Below are positions 17,242 through 24,663 of a DNA stretch of 64,000 nt, piece by piece (the stretch's first letter is position 1; each line of letters starts with the position of its first letter). The DNA lies in the NCBI GenBank assembly GCA_017433615.1, contig JAFRGW010000034.1, forward strand, positions 1-64,000. Direction: 5' to 3'. The stretch is from Eubacterium sp. Lineage in GTDB: Bacteria > Bacillota > Clostridia > Lachnospirales > Lachnospiraceae. The notes under the pieces were generated by a model. That model was given only the letters and a program-made list of their open reading frames with translations, searched no databases and was not told the origin of the DNA. The position numbers and the translations under genes are program-made.

Positions 17242-18609
17242 ATGACGTTTAACAGCTTATATTTTATTTTCATATTTCTGCCGCTGGCGGTCTTTCTGGT
17301 ATGGATTGTTCCGCAAAAGGCTAAAAAAACAGTGCTGCTTCTGGTCAGCTTTCTTTTCTATGCCTGGGGAAACCCGCGGAATCTGCTGTTTCTGGCCGGC
17401 TCCATTCTGTTCAACTACCTGACGGGCATCCAGATGGGTATGCTGAAGGAACAGGGGCGGGAGAAGACGCTGAAGCGCGTAATAATTGCAGCAGTTGCTG
17501 CAAATATTCTGCTTCTGTGTCTGTTCAAATACACAGCTGCCGGGATGCCGGTCGGCATTTCCTTCTATACATTCTCGGTACTGTCATATCTGTTTGATGT
17601 TCTGCAGGGAGCTGCGCAGCCGCAGCACAATCTGCTGAATTTTGCACTGTATGTCTCCCTCTTTCCGAAAGTTACTTCCGGACCGATTGCGCAGTATCGT
17701 GACATGGAAATGCAGCTCGCGGAGATCCGGCTGAACCGGACGCAGCTTTTCAGGGGAATTCAGCTCTTTCTGGTCGGCCTGGGCAAGAAGGTTCTGCTTG
17801 CGGACCAGCTTGGGGCAGCTTTTGCAATGGTAACGGAGCAAAGCAGCATGTCAGTGCTTTCAGCCTGGCTGGGAATGGTTCTGTACAGCCTGCAGCTTTA
17901 TTACGATTTCAGCGGATATTCTGATATGGCCATCGGTCTGGCGGGTGTCTTCGGATTTGAGATCAAACCGAACTTCAATTATCCGTATTTATCCAGATCC
18001 GTTTCTGAATTCTGGAGAAGATGGCACATTTCTCTGGGTGCCTGGTTCCGGCAGTATGTCTACATTCCACTCGGCGGAAATCGGGTATCTGACAGCCGGC
18101 TGTTCATGAATCTTCTGATTGTATGGCTGCTTACAGGGATCTGGCATGGTTCTGGCCTGAATTTTATTGTGTGGGGACTGTGGCACGGCCTGTTCGTCAT
18201 TCTGGAACGGTTTGTTATTAAGGATAAATTTGACCGTGTTCCCCGGATTTTCCGTATCCTTGTGACGGATCTCATAGCATTTACCGGCTGGGTGTTTTTC
18301 TTCTCCCCCTCACTTCCTGCTGCAGTCCGTTATCTGGGGCAGATGTTCGGCGCGGGCGGCGCAGGTGTGGCAGACAGCGCAGGACTCTATTATCTGGCGC
18401 AGTTTGCAGTGCTGCTTGTGGCTGCGGGGCTGGGCAGTGTGAAAGTGATCCGGTGGATGGTCACCCGCATTTTCTACCGGAACGGCCTGCACCTGGGAGA
18501 ATCGGTTCTGAACATGGCGGCATTTGCCGGCACGATTATTCTGCTGATCTGTATTACAGCCGGACTGGTAAGCAATACGTATCAGAGTTTTCTGTATTTT
18601 CAGTTTTAA
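17242..18609 (+). CDS. MBOAT family O-acyltransferase, AlgI/DltB-like
   Basis: A 455-residue polytopic membrane protein (about 10-12 spans). The MBOAT block is visible as DFSGYSDMAIGLAG, then SVSEFWRRWHISLGAWFRQYVYIPLGG, and the catalytic His in LLTGIWHGSGLNFIVWGLWHG. Enzymes of this class pass an acyl group, usually acetyl, across the membrane to a surface polysaccharide or teichoic acid. The SGNH and DHHW proteins around it would complete the transfer, as AlgJ/AlgX do for alginate or PatB for peptidoglycan. The polymer is unknown. Confidence 0.93.
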   Translation: MTFNSLYFIFIFLPLAVFLVWIVPQKAKKTVLLLVSFLFYAWGNPRNLLFLAGSILFNYLTGIQMGMLKEQGREKTLKRVIIAAVAANILLLCLFKYTAAGMPVGISFYTFSVLSYLFDVLQGAAQPQHNLLNFALYVSLFPKVTSGPIAQYRDMEMQLAEIRLNRTQLFRGIQLFLVGLGKKVLLADQLGAAFAMVTEQSSMSVLSAWLGMVLYSLQLYYDFSGYSDMAIGLAGVFGFEIKPNFNYPYLSRSVSEFWRRWHISLGAWFRQYVYIPLGGNRVSDSRLFMNLLIVWLLTGIWHGSGLNFIVWGLWHGLFVILERFVIKDKFDRVPRIFRILVTDLIAFTGWVFFFSPSLPAAVRYLGQMFGAGGAGVADSAGLYYLAQFAVLLVAAGLGSVKVIRWMVTRIFYRNGLHLGESVLNMAAFAGTIILLICITAGLVSNTYQSFLYFQF

Positions 18610-18660
18610 AAGGCTTTGCCTTGCGCATCAGGGACCGGCGGGATCCGGACAGTCTGCTCG

Positions 18661-18790
18661 TGGAATGACTGTCCATTGCAGGCGGTATAGTGAAATGGCT
18701 GTCCCATGCAGGCGATATGGTGAAATGGCTGTCCCATGCAGGCAGAATGGTGAAATGGCCGTTCCATGCGGGCAGTACGGTGAAATAGCA
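18661..18790. repeat. 30-bp tandem repeat upstream of the DHHW gene
   Basis: Four units of exactly 30 bp (18661, 18691, 18721, 18751), consensus TGAAATGGCTGTCCCATGCA plus GGCRGTAYGG, and a partial fifth that carries the DHHW gene start codon region. The units fill most of the 180-bp gap after the MBOAT gene. Confidence 0.88.
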
Positions 18791-19965
18791 TGAATGAGAA
18801 AAGAAAAGCCCTGCGCGAGAAAATGCTCAGGGAAAATGTCATGATCATCCAGATGCTTCTGGTGATCGTATTTATTGTAATATTCGCGGTGATTAATCTG
18901 GTAGTGCCGGACCGGCTGTATTCCCAGGAGGAAAACCGCACCTTGGCACAGCGCCCGCAGATGTCCTCCGGAAAGCTTGCGGACGGCAGTTATTTTACCG
19001 GTCTGGAGACAGCTTATTCCGATCAGTTTGTGCTGCGTGATAAATGGGTAACGCTGCAGGCAAATCTTGCGCGTCTGACCGGTAGGAGAGAACTGAACGG
19101 TGTCTACATCGGAAAGAAAAAATATCTGCTGGCGAAGCCTGTGGTTCCGCAGGAGGAACAGCTGACTTCGCTGGCAGATGCCGTGAATGCATTCCGGACA
19201 GCGCATGAGAAACTCAACACACAGGTGATGCTGGTGCCGGATGCCGCAAATGTCCTTACCGATAAGCTGCCGGAACTGGCGCCCCTGCACGATCAGGTGG
19301 CGGATATCCTGGATTTTTCCCAGCGGCTGGATCCGGAAATTGTGTGGCTGGACGCGGTGACGCCGCTGCGCGCGCACGCCAGTGAGGATATTTATTACCG
19401 CACGGATCATCACTGGACCAGTGCCGGCGCAAAATACGTCTTCGAATATACTGCACACGACATGGGGATCACTTCCGTGCTGCGGGATTACGACCGGTAT
19501 GTCGTCTCGGATGAATTTGAGGGAACGCTTGCGGCAAAGACGGGGCTTCACCGGGCAAAAGATGCCATCGAAGTCTATACGCCGCTCGGAACCGATGTGG
19601 AATACTACGTAAGCTATCCGGATACCAATGAAAAATCCACTTCCATGTTCCACAGCGAAGCACTCGATCAAAAGGACCAGTACACCGTATTCTTCGGCGG
19701 TAATCATCCGCTGGTGGAAATTCATACAACAGCAGACACAACGAGAAGCCTGCTGCTTTTCAAAGATTCCTATGCAAACAGTTTTGTGCAGTTTCTGTAT
19801 CCGTATTATAAAAATATTATTCTGATCGATCCCAGGTACTACTATGATAATGCAGAGGCGCTGATCAGTGCGCACGGGATCACAGATGTAATGATCCTGT
19901 ACAGTGCGGATACGATTTTTGAGGATACTGCGCTCGCGGACTGTCTGAATGCGATGCGGTATTGA
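18790..19965 (+). CDS. DHHW family protein, AlgJ/AlgX-like
   Basis: A 391-residue protein with an N-terminal membrane span (about residues 18-38) and an extracytoplasmic SGNH-like domain. The family-naming motif is present as YYRTDHHWTSAGAKYVF near residue 205, and the downstream LLLFKDSYANSFVQF supplies the nucleophile Ser block near 320. It is expected to finish acyl transfer together with the upstream MBOAT protein. The ribosome site is weak (ACGGTGA within the last repeat unit), so expression may depend on the 30-bp repeat array. Confidence 0.9.
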   Translation: MNEKRKALREKMLRENVMIIQMLLVIVFIVIFAVINLVVPDRLYSQEENRTLAQRPQMSSGKLADGSYFTGLETAYSDQFVLRDKWVTLQANLARLTGRRELNGVYIGKKKYLLAKPVVPQEEQLTSLADAVNAFRTAHEKLNTQVMLVPDAANVLTDKLPELAPLHDQVADILDFSQRLDPEIVWLDAVTPLRAHASEDIYYRTDHHWTSAGAKYVFEYTAHDMGITSVLRDYDRYVVSDEFEGTLAAKTGLHRAKDAIEVYTPLGTDVEYYVSYPDTNEKSTSMFHSEALDQKDQYTVFFGGNHPLVEIHTTADTTRSLLLFKDSYANSFVQFLYPYYKNIILIDPRYYYDNAEALISAHGITDVMILYSADTIFEDTALADCLNAMRY

Positions 19966-20035
19966 ACGGTCGTCAGCCATTCACTGCTTTTTCGCGAACA
20001 CGACTTCGCTTCGCAGAGCTAACTGCAAACTGCGG

Positions 20036-20083
20036 AAAAATGCCCGGGACATTCACGAACGATTTGTTCATGTCCCGGGCATT
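20036..20083 (-). terminator. Terminator between convergent DHHW and ECF genes
   Basis: Perfect 14-bp stem AATGCCCGGGACAT (20039-20052) with ATGTCCCGGGCATT (20070-20083). Read on the minus strand, the stem is followed by TTTTT, fitting termination of the ECF gene; the plus-strand flank is only weakly T-rich. Confidence 0.75.
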
Positions 20084-20165
20084 AAGTCTTTGTAAGCAGT
20101 GGATCTCTGCCCGTTCCGTCGGATGTCCGCTCAAAATGCAGAGAACGGCTCACGGCCTGCGTGTA

Positions 20166-20840
20166 TCAGCGGGAGACGATCCGCCGGAAAATGGAATACA
20201 GGGGAGTGGCCAGCACGATGCCGGCTGCTCCCTGTACTGCGTTAAAGGGGAGTCCTGCAGCTGCGAGTGCGGCGGCAGCCGCAATGCCGGCGCGGGTAAA
20301 GCCGCCATTGGTTATGGATACGACAATGATATTACAGAAGAAGTACCCGATTACCATGAGGATTTCGCCGGCAATTCCGGCTGTAATTACGGCTGCAAAC
20401 ATAGAGCCTGATCCGGTGTGCGGCTGCGTCAGGCCGGATTTCCGTGCAGGGACAGACCGGCCGGTTCCGGCGGCAGGTTCAGAATCTGACGCCATGTGTC
20501 TGCCGCTTCTGTGAGATGCCGGCAGATTCTGCAGAAACTGCAGGACCTGTGCTGCGGCAGCGGCTGTCAGAAATTTGATCAGGAAGGTGCCGGGTACCCA
20601 GAGTACATAGCCGCCGAATAGATCGGAGAGAGCCGATCCGATGCCGGCTGCAAGCCCGCCGGTTACAGGTCCGAGAAGGAATCCTGCCAGCAGCACAAAG
20701 GCGTCGCCGATATGGATGTAGCCAAAGGTAGGGGTCTGGATTTTCAGGACAGAAGTAGCCAGCAGAATCAGTGCTGCAAACATAGATGCGGTTACGATTT
20801 CGCGTGTGCGCGGCTGCGTTCCGGAGATTGTCTGATGCAT
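20166..20840 (-). CDS. ECF transporter S component (substrate-binding membrane subunit)
   Basis: About 224 residues, hydrophobic, with six probable spans. The region TREIVTASMFAALILLATSVLKIQTP followed by YIHIGDAFVLLAGFLLGPVTGGLAAGIGSALSDL is typical of ECF S components of the riboflavin/pantothenate-like group, which bind vitamins and dock on a shared EcfAAT module (not in this window). Start at 20840 has GGAG nine bases upstream; a TTG 21 bases earlier does not. A polar insert of about 45 residues splits the protein. It is divergent from a MocR regulator, which suggests vitamin B6 as a candidate ligand (inference). Confidence 0.85.
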   Translation of the reverse strand: MHQTISGTQPRTREIVTASMFAALILLATSVLKIQTPTFGYIHIGDAFVLLAGFLLGPVTGGLAAGIGSALSDLFGGYVLWVPGTFLIKFLTAAAAAQVLQFLQNLPASHRSGRHMASDSEPAAGTGRSVPARKSGLTQPHTGSGSMFAAVITAGIAGEILMVIGYFFCNIIVVSITNGGFTRAGIAAAAALAAAGLPFNAVQGAAGIVLATPLYSIFRRIVSR

Positions 20841-20903
20841 TTTTGGGTGCTCCTTTTTCAAAATTGTGAAGATTTCAGATCCGGGCAGTTATGGAATGTG
20901 TTC

Positions 20904-20941
20904 AATCGCGATCTCTGATCGCGTGCGAGCTGCGCGACGCG
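20904..20941 (+). repeat. Interspersed palindromic repeat family A, copy 1
   Basis: AATCGCGATCTCTGATCGCG followed by TGCGAGCTGCGCGACGCG. It contains GCGATC/GATCGC inverted arms. Near-identical copies occur at 24608-24643 (inverted) and, truncated, at 49370-49391. Located between the divergent ECF and MocR genes. Confidence 0.8.
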
Positions 20942-21081
20942 CTTCTGCATCTTCTGCATCCGGAATTTCGATACAAGTGCCATCATAACACAAATCTGAA
21001 CATATAAAATCACCAGAATAATATTAAATAATATGATCAGATTTCCTTGCATATGAGCGAGGGATCCGATATGATCGGTGT

Positions 21082-22269
21082 ATGCGGTACAAAATTGAGA
21101 AAAAAACAGGGAAACCCGGATATATGCAGTTATACGCGCAGCTGCGCAATGATATCGTGAGCGGATATTACCCGTTTGGCATGCGCCTGCCGTCAAAGCG
21201 GACGCTTTCGGATAATGCGGAAGTCAGTGTGATTACGGTGGAGCATGCCTACGCGCTGCTTGCAGAAGAGGGATATGTCGCGGCACGTGAGCGCAGCGGC
21301 TATTTTGTGTGTTACCGGAAAATGGATTTGATCGGATCGCCGGAGGCGGACCTGCCCGGCAGCGGGCAGCGACGGAAAAGCATGCAGAATCAGCGAAGCC
21401 TGCAGAACGGGCAGCCGGATCTTCGTGTAAAAACCGGGCAGGCGGGAACGGCGGAAACACCGCCGCGCGAGCGCGACAATACGCCGGAATTTCCGTTTTC
21501 CCTGTTTGCCAGAACAGCCAGAAGTGTCCTGACAAACCGGGGAAAGGATGTGCTGACGCCCTCTGAGAGCAGCGGTTCGCCGGAACTGCGCAGCGCAATT
21601 GCGGATTATCTGGCGCGGAGCCGCGGAATTGTCGTACATCCGGACCAGATTCTGATCGGCGCGGGAGCGGAGTATCTGTATGGTCTGGCTGTGCAGATGA
21701 TCGGGCGTGAGCGGGTCTATGCACTTGAGGATCCTTCTTATGAGAAGATCCGGCAGGTCTATGAGGCCAATGGTGTGCAGTGTGAGATGCTACGGCTCGG
21801 GCCGGAAGGAATTCTCTCGGAGGAACTGGTCCGGACAAATGCAGGTGTTCTGCATGTGACCCCCTTTAACAGCTATCCGAGCGGGATTACTGCGACGGCA
21901 TCCAAGCGCACGGAATATGTACAGTGGGCTGTGCACCGGGAGGCGTTGATTATAGAAGATGACTATGATTCGGAATTCTCAGAGCTGACCAAGGCGGAGG
22001 ATACCCTTTTTTCGCTGGAGCCGGAGCGGACGGTTCTCTACATCAATACGTTCTCGAGAACCATCGCGCCTGCCATGCGGATGGGATATATGGTGCTGCC
22101 GGCTGCGCGCTGCAGAGAAATGAAAGAAAAAATATCGTTTTATACCTGTACAGTGCCGGTGTTTGAGCAGTATGTACTGGCTGAATTCATCAGAGAAGGG
22201 CATTTTGAACGGCATATTAACAGGGTGCGGCGGCAGAGACGGCGCGCACAGCAGGAAAGGAAGGATTGA
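21082..22269 (+). CDS. MocR/PdxR-type regulator, C-terminally short and lacking the usual PLP lysine
   Basis: A 395-residue protein: GntR-type winged helix (about 1-75, GMRLPSKRTLSDNAEVSVITVEHAY), a polar linker (about 85-135), then a type-I aminotransferase-like domain. MocR regulators usually bind PLP through a Lys in FSKT; here the motif at residue 326 is FSRTIAPAMRMGY, with Arg. Family members are mostly 450-480 residues, but this one ends soon after FERHINRVRRQ, one base before mutY begins. So about 70 residues are missing. It could be a PLP-independent regulator or a decaying gene. Divergent from an ECF transporter gene. Confidence 0.85.
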   Translation: MRYKIEKKTGKPGYMQLYAQLRNDIVSGYYPFGMRLPSKRTLSDNAEVSVITVEHAYALLAEEGYVAARERSGYFVCYRKMDLIGSPEADLPGSGQRRKSMQNQRSLQNGQPDLRVKTGQAGTAETPPRERDNTPEFPFSLFARTARSVLTNRGKDVLTPSESSGSPELRSAIADYLARSRGIVVHPDQILIGAGAEYLYGLAVQMIGRERVYALEDPSYEKIRQVYEANGVQCEMLRLGPEGILSEELVRTNAGVLHVTPFNSYPSGITATASKRTEYVQWAVHREALIIEDDYDSEFSELTKAEDTLFSLEPERTVLYINTFSRTIAPAMRMGYMVLPAARCREMKEKISFYTCTVPVFEQYVLAEFIREGHFERHINRVRRQRRRAQQERKD

Positions 22270-22270
22270 T

Positions 22271-23404
22271 ATGCAAAGAGCAGTCAGTGAATATGAGGGG
22301 AAGGAACTGCTTTCCCTGCTGCCGGAGAGGCTTCCTGTCTGGTACGCAGATTATCACAGAGAGCTGCCCTGGCGCGGCACAGGCAATTCATACGACGTCT
22401 GGCTGTCTGAAATTATGCTGCAGCAGACGCGCGTTGCCGCTGTAATTGAATATTTTCTCAGATTCAAAGAAGCGCTGCCCGGCATTCCGGAACTTGCCGC
22501 CTGTGATGAAGAACGTCTGATGAAGCTGTGGGAGGGCCTCGGCTATTACAGCCGTGTACGGAATCTGCAGAAAGCTGCGCGGAAGGTTATGGAGATATAT
22601 GACGGCTGTCTGCCGGAGACGGCTGCGGAACTGCGAAAGCTTCCCGGAATCGGTCCTTATACAGCAGGCGCCATCGCATCGATCGCGTTTGGAGAGGCCG
22701 TGCCGGCCGTTGACGGAAATGTACTGCGCATCTGCGCGCGGATCACGGAAAACAGGAAGGATATTGCACTTCCGGAGACAAAGAAAGGGCTGGAGACAGC
22801 GCTGCTGGAAGTATTCCGCGAAGCATGTCCGCCTGTTCATCCCGGCATTCTGAACCAGGCGATGATGGAACTTGGCGCAACCGTCTGCGTGCCCAATGGT
22901 CCGCCGCAATGTGATGTCTGTCCCGTGGCAGACCGGTGCCGGTCACATGCCGCAGGCACAGAAGAAGCACTTCCGGTAAAATCAGCTGCGCGGCCGCGCA
23001 AAATCGAACAGCGGACCATCCTGCTTGTGATGGACGGAGAAAATGTGCTGATCCGGAAGCGGCCGGACAGAGGCCTTCTGGCCGGCCTGTGGGAACTGCC
23101 CGCCCGGGACGGGTTTCTCTCAGAGAAACAGGCACTGGAAGCGGCTGGCGTATTGCTGGAGGAAGTGTCCGGAAAAACAGGCGCACCGCTTTTCGAACCG
23201 GTCTTTATTAAGAAGCTGTCTCCCGCTAGACATATTTTCACGCACATCGAATGGGAGATGGAAGGATGGCTGATCCGTGTGGTTCCGGTGATTTCTGAAG
23301 ACAGGATTTCCGACGCGTCCGGGAGCGGAATTCTCTTCGCGGATCCGTCAGAACTGCGGACCGTATATGCACTTCCATCGGCTTTTTCTGCCTTCCTGCC
23401 CTGA
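22271..23404 (+). CDS. mutY: A/G-specific adenine glycosylase MutY
   Basis: A 377-residue base-excision repair enzyme that removes adenine mispaired with 8-oxoguanine. Visible: PWRGTGNSYDVWLSEIMLQQTRV near residue 40 with catalytic Glu, helix-hairpin-helix LPGIGPYTAGAI near 125, catalytic Asp in AVDGNVLRI near 148, the [4Fe-4S] cysteines in CVPNGPPQCDVCPVADRC, and a C-terminal NUDIX-like domain (about 240-377) that reads 8-oxoG. Start at 22271 follows AAGGAAGGA; earlier in-frame starts lie inside the MocR gene. Confidence 0.95.
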   Translation: MQRAVSEYEGKELLSLLPERLPVWYADYHRELPWRGTGNSYDVWLSEIMLQQTRVAAVIEYFLRFKEALPGIPELAACDEERLMKLWEGLGYYSRVRNLQKAARKVMEIYDGCLPETAAELRKLPGIGPYTAGAIASIAFGEAVPAVDGNVLRICARITENRKDIALPETKKGLETALLEVFREACPPVHPGILNQAMMELGATVCVPNGPPQCDVCPVADRCRSHAAGTEEALPVKSAARPRKIEQRTILLVMDGENVLIRKRPDRGLLAGLWELPARDGFLSEKQALEAAGVLLEEVSGKTGAPLFEPVFIKKLSPARHIFTHIEWEMEGWLIRVVPVISEDRISDASGSGILFADPSELRTVYALPSAFSAFLP

Positions 23405-23525
23405 AGGTGCTGTATTATATGTCATAAATTTTCAAAAAATAGATACAATAATAAATAATTAAACAATAAAAACAGAAGCAAATATAAAATAGAGAAAAAA
23501 TAAAAAAGAAAATTCCGGAAATGTG
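23405..23525. other. Extremely A/T-rich tract upstream of the ncRNA promoter
   Basis: About 120 bp with repeated A-tracts (AAAAAAT, AATAATAAATAATT, GAAAAAATAAAAAAG) ending directly before the -35 box at 23526. This fits an UP-element or curved-DNA region that enhances a strong promoter. No mutY terminator is obvious here. Confidence 0.6.
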
Positions 23526-23554
23526 TTGACAAATCAGATTGTACCTGATAAAAT
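23526..23554 (+). promoter_or_regulatory. Near-consensus sigma-A promoter of the candidate giant RNA
   Basis: Perfect TTGACA at 23526-23531, a 17-base spacer and TAAAAT at 23549-23554, the best -35 box I found in the window. Expected start site about 23561. Confidence 0.85.
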
Positions 23555-23560
23555 ACAATT

Positions 23561-24527
23561 CATCAAAAGAAACCACCCGTTAAACAAAAATTCCACACAG
23601 ACACAGCAAACAAAGCGGTTGGGTATACACGACCAAAGGTTCGATCTGTGGGAACGGTACAAGACTTCATCGAGCACCCAATATCATAAAAAGTACAGCA
23701 GATACATAAAAGTATCAGCAGCACATAATAAGATAAAAGCCGATGATAAAACGTACAGGATCGTATCAGATATCATCATAAGGTATCGAAATACAACTGC
23801 ACAAAACAAAAAGTACCAGCTTACCAATTCATATCAGATAATACATCCGGTATTAAATGACAGAAAAAGGAAAGCACATAACGGAGATGGTTCAGAAAGG
23901 AAGGTACAGACCCATGGGAAATCCACCGGTTGTATATCTTCAATATGAGAGTGGTATTGCATAGCAGTTCCCGACAAGAAAGACCTTTTATAAACTTGTG
24001 AAAAGATCGTCACCGGACTCAGAGTAGTGTGACATGAAATGAAAGGTAATGTGCAGCTGGCAACTCATATTGAATATTACCACGAAGCTAGTTTGAAAAG
24101 AGAGAAGATGATAAGCCTGCATCATCGATCCGAAATACAGACGGGAGATTATATAAAAATAAGGTTTCGTTTATTCGTTTAAGAAGATTTCTGTATCAGG
24201 AAAAGGTGTTACAGGGTATCGGTAAACGGTCAGATGTGAAAGGCCGAACCGGAAAACTCTCAATTTGAATATAGATTAAAACGCACGTTTACTTTCTAAG
24301 TGAAGCAATTCGCGAGTTGGGAATGGAAGAAAAGAAGATAAAATTTGGATCTGATTGGATTTTCAGTAAACAAAGAAAGGAACCATGCAAATTGAATATT
24401 GAATTTTGAGCAGCCGTTCTATTGGGGATTACGCAAAAAGCGTAGAAGTAAAACCGGTAGAGCGGCTGCAATGTGTTCAGCAGATGTTCAGTGTATTTTT
24501 TGAAAAAGCACTGGACTATTTTTTTTG
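23561..24527 (+). ncRNA. Candidate giant structured non-coding RNA (about 967 nt)
   Basis: A transcription unit with its own strong promoter and intrinsic terminator but no protein gene: all frames are broken and no open frame has a ribosome site. Many helices are visible by eye: 23619-23624 with 23676-23681; 23641-23645 with 23669-23673; GATAC hairpin 23701-23716; 23742-23748 with 23771-23777; GTAT-CGAA-ATAC 23783-23794; 24009-24013 with 24029-24033; an 8-bp helix 24045-24052 with 24074-24081; 24107-24112 with 24121-24126; 24135-24140 with 24191-24196 enclosing hairpin 24157-24175; paired blocks 24219-24231 with 24242-24252; and a 16-bp helix 24410-24425 with 24454-24469 capped by TACGC-AAAAA-GCGTA. 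A-rich single-stranded joints separate them. Size and style resemble GOLLD or ROOL class RNAs; family not established. Confidence 0.75.
24486..24527 (+). terminator. Intrinsic terminator of the candidate giant RNA
   Basis: GTTCAGTG (24486-24493) pairs with CACTGGAC (24509-24516), with inner TTTTT/AAAAA pairing, followed by TATTTTTTTT. Confidence 0.85.
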
Positions 24528-24607
24528 CATCGCTATACTAATTATGTAAGAAACGCAGGCTTATGTAGTATAACAGTACACACAGCAGAGGAAGACGTAT
24601 TTTCATG

Positions 24608-24643
24608 CGCTGCGCAGCTCGCGCGCGATCGGAGATTGCGATT
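24608..24643 (-). repeat. Interspersed palindromic repeat family A, copy 2 (inverted)
   Basis: The reverse complement reads ATCGCAATCTCCGATCGCG then CGCGAGCTGCGCAGCGC, matching copy 1 at 20904 with a few changes. It lies between the ncRNA terminator and the lipoprotein gene. Confidence 0.78.
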
Positions 24644-24663
24644 TGCATAACAGGTATCAGATT

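Noticed and set aside
18661..18790. Possible CRISPR array with 30-bp repeats
   Set aside because: The 30-bp units touch directly with no spacers; it is a minisatellite.
22163..22270. Longer mutY start inside the MocR gene
   Set aside because: No ribosome site; ATG at 22271 follows AAGGAAGGA and gives normal MutY length.
23523..23948. Open frame of 141 residues inside the AT-rich block
   Set aside because: It starts with TTG upstream of the predicted transcription start, has no ribosome site, is low-complexity (Lys, Thr, Gln, Tyr) and overlaps clear RNA helices. Treated as part of the ncRNA.
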